Made by a program: the position numbers and the translations under genes. The notes below the pieces were generated by a model, which saw only the letters and a program-made list of their open reading frames with translations, was not told where the DNA came from and did no database searches. Positions 57,199 to 64,000 of a stretch of DNA of 64,000 nt are shown here, piece by piece. Source of the DNA: Erythrobacter sp. (GTDB lineage: Bacteria > Pseudomonadota > Alphaproteobacteria > Sphingomonadales > Sphingomonadaceae); NCBI RefSeq assembly GCF_011765465.1, contig NZ_CP050265.1, positions 868,001-932,000 on the forward strand. Direction: 5' to 3'. Numbering within the stretch: the first letter of the stretch is position 1; each line of letters starts with the position of its first letter.

Positions 57199-58739
57199 TG
57201 GCCGTATCCCGGTTCCTGCCCGACCCGCACCGCCTCGCGCGCCGCGGCGAACAGCGCGCCCGCCTTGGCGCGGCATTCCGCAAGTTCGGCATCGGGGCTT
57301 GAATCCGCCACGATCCCCGCACCTGCCTGGACGTGCATGACCCCGTCCTTGACCACTGCGGTGCGCAGCACGATGCAGGAATCGACCGACCCGTCGGGTG
57401 AGAAATAGCCCACGCCCCCGGCATAGGCTCCGCGCGTTTCCGGTTCCAGCTCAGCGATGATCTCGCAGGCCCGGATCTTGGGCGCACCCGATACCGTGCC
57501 CGCCGGAAAGCCCGCGAACAGCGCATCGAGCGCGTCGTGCCCTTCGGCGAGTTCGCCGACCACGTTGCTGACGATGTGCATGACGTGGCTGTAACGCTCG
57601 ATCGTGAAGCTGTCAGTGACCGTGACGCTGCCCCGCGCGGCAACCCTGCCGACATCGTTGCGCCCGAGGTCGAGCAGCATCAGGTGTTCGGCGCATTCCT
57701 TCGGATCGGCGAGCAGTTCGGCTTCGTTTGCAAGATCGGCTGCGCGGGTTTCGCCGCGCGGGCGGGTTCCGGCGATGGGCCGGATCGTGACCTCGCGCAG
57801 CCCGCTCGCATCGGAGCGCACGCGCACGAGGATCTCGGGACTCGAGCCGACCAGTGCGAAACCCGGAAGGTCAAGGAAATAGAGGAAGGGCGAGGGGTTT
57901 ACTCGCCGCAGCGCGCGGTAGAGCGCGAGCGGGGGCAGTTCGAACTGGCAGGTAAAGCGCTGGGCGAGCACGACCTGGAAGATGTCGCCGGCAAGGATGT
58001 AATCCTTCGCCCGCGCGACCATCGCCTTGTAATCCTCGCCCGCCATGATGGGCAGCGGCTCGGGAACGGGGGTTTCGGCAGCGGCGCGCGGTTCGGTCGG
58101 GCGAGGGCGGGCCAGCGCGGAAAGCGCGGCGTCGATCCGCTCGCCCGCCTCGACTATCGCCTTATGCGCGTCCTCTGCTTCCCAGATCGGGGCGACGCAG
58201 AACATGGTGTCGGTCAAGCCATCGAAAACGCAGATCAGCGTGGGCCGGACGAACAGCATATCGGGCAGAGCAAGCTCGCTTTCGGGCGCACGGGGTAGCT
58301 TTTCGACCAATCCGATCGTTTCGTAGCCGAAATAGCCGACGAGGCAGGCGAGGGCAGGGGGCAGGGCCTCGGGCACGTCGATCCGGCAGCTTTCCGCCAG
58401 CGCACGCAGGCGGTCGAGCGGGTCGCCGTCCAGCGGATCGAAGGCATCGCGGTCCTGTTGCCAGTCACGATTGATCTCCGCACGGTCGGCGCACGCCCGG
58501 AAGACAAGGTCGGGGTCCAGCCCGAGCAGGCTGTAGCGCCCGCGCACTTCGCCGCCTTCGACCGATTCGAGCAGGAAATCACCGCGTCCCTCGACCATCA
58601 GCCGCCGCGCCGCACCGACGGGCGTGTCGCAGTCGGCCACGACCTTGCGCCACACCAGCGCCGGCGCGCCCGTGCGAAGCGCGCGCGTCGCCTCCTCGGC
58701 TCCCTCGGGCAGGCTCGTGCCGGTATCGGTTCGTGTCAC
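57195..58739 (-). CDS. trpE: anthranilate synthase component I
   Basis: A 514-aa enzyme converting chorismate to anthranilate, the first committed step of tryptophan synthesis. The tryptophan feedback site LLES-x10-S is intact (residues 56-70). The catalytic domain has VVLAQRFTCQFE, TIRPIAGTRPRGET, ELLADPKECAEHLMLLDLGRNDVGRV and FPAGTVSGAPKIRACEII. The start is GTG, only 20 bp after ppiD, which leaves no space for a leader-peptide attenuator. Confidence 0.95.
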   Translation of the reverse strand: MTRTDTGTSLPEGAEEATRALRTGAPALVWRKVVADCDTPVGAARRLMVEGRGDFLLESVEGGEVRGRYSLLGLDPDLVFRACADRAEINRDWQQDRDAFDPLDGDPLDRLRALAESCRIDVPEALPPALACLVGYFGYETIGLVEKLPRAPESELALPDMLFVRPTLICVFDGLTDTMFCVAPIWEAEDAHKAIVEAGERIDAALSALARPRPTEPRAAAETPVPEPLPIMAGEDYKAMVARAKDYILAGDIFQVVLAQRFTCQFELPPLALYRALRRVNPSPFLYFLDLPGFALVGSSPEILVRVRSDASGLREVTIRPIAGTRPRGETRAADLANEAELLADPKECAEHLMLLDLGRNDVGRVAARGSVTVTDSFTIERYSHVMHIVSNVVGELAEGHDALDALFAGFPAGTVSGAPKIRACEIIAELEPETRGAYAGGVGYFSPDGSVDSCIVLRTAVVKDGVMHVQAGAGIVADSSPDAELAECRAKAGALFAAAREAVRVGQEPGYGQ

Positions 58740-58759
58740 GCGCGACCCCTCACGCCCGC

Positions 58760-60694
58760 TCAGCTTTCGCCGGCAAGCCGTCTGCGGATCGCCTCGATCG
58801 CGTCCTCGTTGCGTTCGACGCCGACCTCCTCGCGGATCGCCCGGGTCAGCTGGCGGCGGTATTCTTCGGCCAGGGTCGGCGCGAATTGCTGCCGGGTCTG
58901 GGCGATCACCGGGTCGTCGGCTTCGATGTCGCCGGTCTCGACTTCCTCGAGATCGACGAGATACCAGCCGATGTTCTCCGGCGCTTCGAGCAACTTGGTC
59001 GAACCTTCCGCCATCGAGAACAGCAGGACCAGGGGCGGAGCGATGTCGCGCCCGCGCTGGGCGAGCAGCTCGCGGCGCGACAGGGCGACGGGCTGGACCT
59101 GGAAGCGCGGTTCGTTTTCGGCTCTCAGCGCGTCCGCGAAATCGGTCCCTTCGCGGGTTTTCTCAAGCACCCGGCGGGCCGCCTCGCGCGCCTTGGCGCT
59201 TCCTTCGGCGCGGCGCCACGCGGCGGTCACCTCGTCCCTGATCTCGGCCAGCGGCGGCGCGGCCGAGGGCCTGATCTCGCTCACGTCGTAGACGATGAAG
59301 CGCTGGCCCGCGCCGAGCGCTGCAAGCTGGGGCTGGCTCTCGTCCATCTCGAAAGCGGTCTCCAGCACGGGACCCAATTCGCGCGGGACTTCGGCGCCGG
59401 GCTCGCCGTAGACCGTGCCGTTGGCGAGCAGGGCAGGGCTGGTGCGCACTTCGAGATCGAAGGCGTCGGCCACTTCGGCAAGCGAGGTGCCGTCATAGAG
59501 TTCGTCCTCGATCCGGGCCGACAGGTCGACCAGGGCCGCGGCGCGTTTTTCCTCTAGGATCTGCTGGGCGATTTCCTCGCTCGCTTCGGCGAGGCTGCGA
59601 GCGGGAACCTGTTCGACATCGTCGACCCGCGCGACATACCAGCCGAGTGTGCCGCGCGCTGGCTCGACGACCTCGCCTTCGGCGGTATCAAACACCGCTT
59701 CGGCAAAAGCGAAGCTGGTCGCATTCGCCATCGTCTCGCGGTCGCGCAGATCGCTTGATGATACCTGGAAGCCCGCCTGGCGCGCTGCCGCTTCGAGTGA
59801 AAGCCCGCCGCGAATACGTTCGACGAGCGATTTTGCCGCGTCCTCGGTCGGCACGACGAAGGAACTGACTGCTCGGCGTTCGCGCGCTTCATAGGCATCG
59901 CTGTTGGCCTCGTAGCGCTGGGCGATCTCCTCCTCGGTGGGCTCGATATCGGCAAGGATCGTCTCCGGTCCGAAGGTCGCAAAGCGGATGACGCGCTGTT
60001 CGGGCCGGCGGAACTGGCTCAGGTTTTCCTCGTAATAGGCTTCCAGCACGCCCGCCTCGGGATCGCCTTCGGGCGCGTAGAGTGCGCTCGGGATCAGCGC
60101 GATTGCGCCGCGGCGGCTTTCGAGCACGAGGGAGGCATATTGACGCGCGGCGCGCCCGGACAGCTGCGGCGCGGCAAGGGCGGGGCGTAGCAGCATCTGC
60201 TGGAGCAGGCCGTCCTTGAGGTCGCCGCGCAGCATCTCGTCGGTGACGCCCTGCGCGCGAAGGGCCTGCTGATAGACCTCCTCGTCGAATTCGCCCGCGA
60301 CATTGCGGAACGCGGGGATCTGCAGGATCTCGCTGTTGACGAGATTGCGCCCCGCACGAAGCCCGAGTTCCTCGGCGTAATTCCCGATCGCGTATTGGTC
60401 GATCAACTGGCGCAGCACTTCCTCGAGCAGGCCCTGCTCGACGAATTCGGGCATCCCGATGGTCGGGTCCTGCTCGCGCACCTGCGCGAGCGCGGAATTG
60501 GCGGTGCTTTCGAGTTCGCTCGCCGGCACGCGTTCATCGCCCACCACCGCGATCCGGTCGCCGCTGGCCACGCCGCCGAAAGTCGAGCCGGTGATGTCGG
60601 CTGCGGCAAAGGCGAGCGCGACGATGACAAGGAAGGCGATGAAGATCGCCATGCCGATTTTCGACTGGAAGAAGCGGCGGATCGAGGAAATCAT
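58760..60694 (-). CDS. ppiD: PpiD-type peptidyl-prolyl isomerase/chaperone
   Basis: A 644-aa periplasmic folding factor anchored by one N-terminal helix (KIGMAIFIAFLVIVALAFAAADITG). The SurA-like N-domain (VPASELESTANSALAQVREQDPTIGMPEFVEQGLLEEVLRQLIDQYAIG) is followed by a parvulin-like part (SSFVVPTEDAAKSLVERIRGGLSLEAAARQAG...LGWYVARVDDVEQVPARSLAEA) and a second repeat near 420-590. Alphaproteobacterial PpiD often has weak isomerase activity and acts at the Sec channel (family knowledge). It is the first gene of the ppiD-trpE-lipoprotein-pip-trpG-trpD-trpC run. Confidence 0.9.
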   Translation of the reverse strand: MISSIRRFFQSKIGMAIFIAFLVIVALAFAAADITGSTFGGVASGDRIAVVGDERVPASELESTANSALAQVREQDPTIGMPEFVEQGLLEEVLRQLIDQYAIGNYAEELGLRAGRNLVNSEILQIPAFRNVAGEFDEEVYQQALRAQGVTDEMLRGDLKDGLLQQMLLRPALAAPQLSGRAARQYASLVLESRRGAIALIPSALYAPEGDPEAGVLEAYYEENLSQFRRPEQRVIRFATFGPETILADIEPTEEEIAQRYEANSDAYEARERRAVSSFVVPTEDAAKSLVERIRGGLSLEAAARQAGFQVSSSDLRDRETMANATSFAFAEAVFDTAEGEVVEPARGTLGWYVARVDDVEQVPARSLAEASEEIAQQILEEKRAAALVDLSARIEDELYDGTSLAEVADAFDLEVRTSPALLANGTVYGEPGAEVPRELGPVLETAFEMDESQPQLAALGAGQRFIVYDVSEIRPSAAPPLAEIRDEVTAAWRRAEGSAKAREAARRVLEKTREGTDFADALRAENEPRFQVQPVALSRRELLAQRGRDIAPPLVLLFSMAEGSTKLLEAPENIGWYLVDLEEVETGDIEADDPVIAQTRQQFAPTLAEEYRRQLTRAIREEVGVERNEDAIEAIRRRLAGES

Positions 60695-60804
60695 GAGTCT
60701 GACGGTCCCGGTAGGAGGGACGCGGCCGCCCGGTGGCGGCGCGTCCGGATGGGCTCCGGCCTTTATCGGGCCTGCGACCTCGCGGCAACAGGTGAGCGAG
60801 GCTT

Positions 60805-60833
60805 TTGACTAGCGCTGCATTGTCGGCTAGCGG
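60805..60833 (+). promoter_or_regulatory. weak candidate promoter for tpiA
   Basis: TTGACT, a 17-bp spacer, then TAGCGG, 76 bp before the tpiA start in the 214-bp divergent gap with ppiD. The -35 is good but the -10 is poor, so this is only a guess. Confidence 0.3.
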
Positions 60834-60908
60834 GCTTCCCCCCGCGCGCTTAAACCGCCGGGGAAGACTTCACGCATAATTCGATTTCGAACCTCGCAGG
60901 ATGAACGC

Positions 60909-61694
60909 ATGCCCCAGCGGCCCTATATTGTCGGTAACTGGAAGATGCACGGGACCCGCGCCATGCTTTCCGAAGCGCGCGCGATCGACCGCGCCGCCCA
61001 ACGCCACATGAAAGTCGAAGTGGCGCTTGCGCCACCCTACACCCTGATCCATCCGGTCCACCGCGAGGCCGAGCAGATCGGTGTCGGCGCGCAGGACTGC
61101 CACCACGCGGACGGCGGCGCGCATACCGGCGACATTTCCGCAGCGATGGTTGCCGATGCGGGGGCCAAGTTCGTGATCCTCGGCCATTCCGAACGCCGCC
61201 AGAACCATGGTGAGATCGATGCCGTGGTCCGCGCCAAGGCCGAGGCTGCCTTGTCCGCAGGACTGCGCATCATCCTGTGCTGCGGCGAAAGCGACCAGAC
61301 GCGCGAAGCGGGCAAGGCGGTCGCCTTCGTCAAGAAACAGCTCAAGGCTTCGCTTCCGGTCGAGCACGAGGCGCTTGCCAATGGGGCTGGCAGTGTTTCC
61401 GAGCGCCTGACCATTGCTTATGAACCGATCTGGGCGATCGGGACGGGCAACACCGCTACGATCGAGGACATCGGCGAAATGCACGCCGAGATCCGCGCAC
61501 TGCTGATTGAACTGTTCGGCCAGGAGCAGGGATCCGAAGTGCGCATCCTTTACGGCGGCTCGGTCAAGCCCGACAATGCCGCTGAGATCCTCTCCACCCC
61601 CGAAGTCGGTGGCGCGCTGGTCGGTGGAGCGAGCCTCACTGCCGACAGCTTCATGGGTATCGCGCTCGCTGCGGCCGAGGCAGACGAGGGCTGA
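60909..61694 (+). CDS. tpiA: triose-phosphate isomerase
   Basis: A 261-aa TIM barrel that interconverts glyceraldehyde-3-phosphate and dihydroxyacetone phosphate. Catalytic residues: Asn10/Lys12 (VGNWKMHG), His93 (ILGHSERRQ) and Glu172 (AYEPIWAIGTG). The phosphate loops GGSVKPDNA and GGALVGGASL are present. The start is MPQRPYIVGNWK. It is followed by secG and pyrG on the same strand. Confidence 0.97.
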   Translation: MPQRPYIVGNWKMHGTRAMLSEARAIDRAAQRHMKVEVALAPPYTLIHPVHREAEQIGVGAQDCHHADGGAHTGDISAAMVADAGAKFVILGHSERRQNHGEIDAVVRAKAEAALSAGLRIILCCGESDQTREAGKAVAFVKKQLKASLPVEHEALANGAGSVSERLTIAYEPIWAIGTGNTATIEDIGEMHAEIRALLIELFGQEQGSEVRILYGGSVKPDNAAEILSTPEVGGALVGGASLTADSFMGIALAAAEADEG

Positions 61695-61813
61695 CCTGCC
61701 GTATTGACGGGCCTGCACGCTTGCCGGAGCAGCTCGCTATCCCTAAATGCGCTCCGACATCGCCCGCGCACGCCGATGCCGGGAAAACCTGATACTCGAA
61801 TCGAGAACCGTTC

Positions 61814-62212
61814 ATGTCGCTTTTTTTCTTTCTCACCGTCGTCCAGGCTATCGTCTCCGCCGCTCTTGTCGGCGTCGTGCTCATGCAGCGCAGCGAAGGC
61901 GGCGGTCTCGGGATCGGGGGCAGTCCTGGCGGGGCCCTGGGTGCGCGCGGCGCGGCCGATTTCCTGACCCGGGCTACCAAGTGGCTGGCGATCGTCTTCG
62001 TCGCTCTGTCGATCGCGCTTGCCGCGGTTGCGGTGGAAACGCAGAGCGTCAGCGAAATCAGCACGACGCTGGAGCGCGGCGCGCCGGCAAGCCGCACGGA
62101 CGATCTTCTCGGCACGGGCGAGGCTCCGGCGCAGGATGCGCCGCTCGCAGAGCCGGCCACGCAGGACGGCGCGGCGGCTCCGGTCGACGACGACGCACCG
62201 CTCGCCGAATAG
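61814..62212 (+). CDS. secG: preprotein translocase subunit SecG
   Basis: A 132-aa partner of SecYE in protein export. It has two helices (LFFFLTVVQAIVSAALVGVVLMQ and LAIVFVALSIALAAVAV) joined by the Gly-rich family loop QRSEGGGLGIGGSPGGALGARGAADFLTRATKWLA. The Ala/Asp/Pro-rich C-terminal tail (about 65 residues) is longer than in E. coli, as usual for alphaproteobacteria. It sits in the 645-bp space between tpiA and pyrG. Confidence 0.93.
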   Translation: MSLFFFLTVVQAIVSAALVGVVLMQRSEGGGLGIGGSPGGALGARGAADFLTRATKWLAIVFVALSIALAAVAVETQSVSEISTTLERGAPASRTDDLLGTGEAPAQDAPLAEPATQDGAAAPVDDDAPLAE

Positions 62213-62339
62213 GCTTGCGCCAGCGAGCGCGCTCGGTCGCCCCTGCGCGGCCGCCAAGACTCAACCTGTGGATGGTCCCGCACGACCCGGGCCAATTCGC
62301 TTGCTCCGAATCACACCCGACGACTAAGGCCACAATCCC

Positions 62340-63977
62340 ATGGCGCGGTTCATTTTCATCACCGGCGGCGTGGTCTCATCGCTTGGCAAGGGTCTCATGG
62401 CGGCAAGTCTCGCCGCGCTCCTGCAGGCGCGCGGCTACAAGGTCCGCATCCGAAAGTTCGACCCCTATCTCAACGTCGATCCGGGCACGATGAGCCCTTA
62501 CCAGCACGGCGAGGTCTACGTCACCGACGACGGGGCCGAGACCGATCTCGACCTTGGGCATTACGAACGCTTCACCGGCGTTTCCGCGCGCCAGAGCGAC
62601 AATATCACCAGCGGGCGGGTCTACCGCGACATTATCGCGCGCGAGCGTCGCGGGGACTATCTCGGCGCGACGGTGCAGGTGATCCCGCACGTCACCGACG
62701 CGATCAAGGAATTCGCGCTCGCCGATCAGGACGATCACGATTTCATCCTGTGCGAGATCGGCGGGACCGTGGGCGATATCGAATCGCTGCCCTTCATGGA
62801 GGCGATCCGCCAGCTTCGGAACGAGCTGGAGCCGCTACAGACGCTTTCGGTGCACGTGACGCTGGTTCCCTACATCGCGGCGGCAGGTGAGTTGAAGACC
62901 AAGCCGACCCAGCATTCCGTGCGCGAGCTCGCTTCGCTGGGGATCAAGCCCGACGTTCTGCTGTGCCGCGCCGAGCATCCCATCCCCGATGCCGAGCGCC
63001 AGAAAATCGCCAATTTCTGCAACGTTCGCCGAGAAGCGGTCATCCCCGCGCTCGATGCGCCGTCGATCTATTCGGTTCCGCTGCAATATCACGAGGAAGG
63101 GCTCGATGCCGAAGTGCTTCGCGGTTTCGGTATTGCCGATGCGCCGGCGCCCGATCTGTCGGCCTGGAATGACGTCACCGACCGTTACTTCAACCCCGAA
63201 GGCGAAGTCACGATCGGCGTGGTCGGCAAGTATGTCGGCCTGCCCGATGCCTACAAGAGCCTCAACGAAGCGCTTGTCCACGGTGGGCTCGCCAACCGGG
63301 TGAGGGTCAACATCCGCTGGATCGACGCTGAAATCTTCGAAGGCGAGGACGAAGGGGAGATCGTCAGCCGCCTAGAGCCGATGCACGGTATCCTCGTCCC
63401 CGGAGGATTCGGCGAGCGCGGAAGCGAAGGCAAGATCGCCTCCGTCCGCTTCGCGCGCGAGCGCAAGGTGCCCTTTTTCGGCATCTGTCTCGGTATGCAG
63501 ATGGCCTGCATCGAAGGCGCGCGCGCCGCTGGCTTTCCCGAGGCATCCTCGACCGAATTCGGCGAGACGAAGGAGCCGGTCGTCGGCATCATTACCGAAT
63601 GGATGAGCGAAGAGGGCCTTCAGCAGCGTGAGGAGGGCGGCGATCTCGGAGGGACCATGCGGCTCGGTGCCTACGAGGCGAAGCTGTCGGCGAACAGTCA
63701 CACCTCCGCCATGTACGGCGGTGCGACGACGATCTCCGAACGTCATCGCCACCGCTACGAGGTGAACAGCGCGTATATCGGGCCGCTGGAAAAGCAGGGG
63801 CTGGTTTTCGCCGGAATGTCGCCCGACGGGCTCCTGCCCGAAATCGTCGAGCGGCCCGATCATCCCTGGTTCGTCGGCGTCCAGTTCCACCCGGAACTCA
63901 AGTCGAAGCCGTTCGACCCGCACCCTCTGTTCGCCGGCTTCATCGCCGCCGCGCTCGAGCAGTCGCGACTCGTGTGA
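62340..63977 (+). CDS. pyrG: CTP synthase
   Basis: A 545-aa enzyme making CTP from UTP, ATP and glutamine. The synthetase domain starts [26 protein letters not shown] and has the [33 protein letters not shown] motif. The glutaminase domain has the nucleophile Cys383 ([17 protein letters not shown]) and FHPELKSKP (His, Glu). The ATG at 62340 begins [10 protein letters not shown]; no ribosome site of note. Confidence 0.97.
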   Translation: MARFIFITGGVVSSLGKGLMAASLAALLQARGYKVRIRKFDPYLNVDPGTMSPYQHGEVYVTDDGAETDLDLGHYERFTGVSARQSDNITSGRVYRDIIARERRGDYLGATVQVIPHVTDAIKEFALADQDDHDFILCEIGGTVGDIESLPFMEAIRQLRNELEPLQTLSVHVTLVPYIAAAGELKTKPTQHSVRELASLGIKPDVLLCRAEHPIPDAERQKIANFCNVRREAVIPALDAPSIYSVPLQYHEEGLDAEVLRGFGIADAPAPDLSAWNDVTDRYFNPEGEVTIGVVGKYVGLPDAYKSLNEALVHGGLANRVRVNIRWIDAEIFEGEDEGEIVSRLEPMHGILVPGGFGERGSEGKIASVRFARERKVPFFGICLGMQMACIEGARAAGFPEASSTEFGETKEPVVGIITEWMSEEGLQQREEGGDLGGTMRLGAYEAKLSANSHTSAMYGGATTISERHRHRYEVNSAYIGPLEKQGLVFAGMSPDGLLPEIVERPDHPWFVGVQFHPELKSKPFDPHPLFAGFIAAALEQSRLV

Positions 63978-63980
63978 CCT

Positions 63981-64000
63981 GTAAGCCGATTGCGGCTTAC
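63981..64000 (+). terminator. hairpin after pyrG at the window edge
   Basis: A perfect 8-bp stem GTAAGCCG/CGGCTTAC with an ATTG loop, 3 bp after the pyrG stop and ending on the last base of the window. The following T-run, if any, is outside the window. Confidence 0.7.

Noticed and set aside
1..64000. tRNA, rRNA, CRISPR, transposon or prophage genes
   Set aside because: I read all gaps and found no cloverleaf-like segment, spaced repeats, transposase or phage motif.

Overview
The window is GC-rich and densely packed with genes. It looks like a chromosomal core segment of a marine or freshwater alphaproteobacterium of the order Sphingomonadales, probably Erythrobacteraceae. Four things point there: the gene families, the gene order (nuo - birA - coaX - rnj - DUF1467, and gltA - gltX - comEC - lexA - moeA - moaC - trpCDG - trpE - ppiD - tpiA - secG - pyrG), the GAAC-N7-GAAC SOS box, and the absence of a programmed frameshift in prfB. 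I found no rRNA, tRNA, CRISPR array, insertion sequence or prophage.

Layout. 1-5438: an ATP-grasp ligase fragment, a METTL7-like methyltransferase, RNase E with a long leader, and an N-acetylmuramoyl-L-alanine amidase. 5544-17677: PBP1A, an exported peroxiredoxin, RF2, several lipoproteins, a nitronate monooxygenase-like flavoprotein, a 2-hydroxyacid dehydrogenase, a thiolase and a coniferyl-aldehyde-type dehydrogenase. 17863-34647: a complete nuoA-N operon for proton-pumping complex I, mostly with stop/start overlaps. It carries three small membrane-protein genes (after nuoD and nuoE) and a lipoprotein with a glycoside-hydrolase-like look between nuoK and nuoL. 34644-38134: birA, coaX, rnj and a DUF1467 gene.

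38131-44821 is the least explained region. It holds a giant membrane-anchored coiled-coil protein facing a four-gene cluster: an Hpt-like protein without its histidine, a membrane protein resembling a degenerate nucleotidyltransferase/CDP-alcohol transferase fusion, a helical DUF2336-like protein, and a histidine kinase with an intact ATP-binding domain but proline where the phosphoacceptor histidine should be. Two CtrA-like boxes (NNAA-N7-TTAAC) lie in front of the first and third genes. This is my best candidate for an undescribed regulatory system.

44818-64000 is again conserved core: citrate synthase, glutamyl-tRNA synthetase, ComEC, LexA with a readable self-regulated promoter, molybdenum cofactor genes, tryptophan genes interrupted by a lipoprotein and a proline iminopeptidase, PpiD, TpiA, SecG and PyrG. 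A clear hairpin follows pyrG at the very edge of the window.
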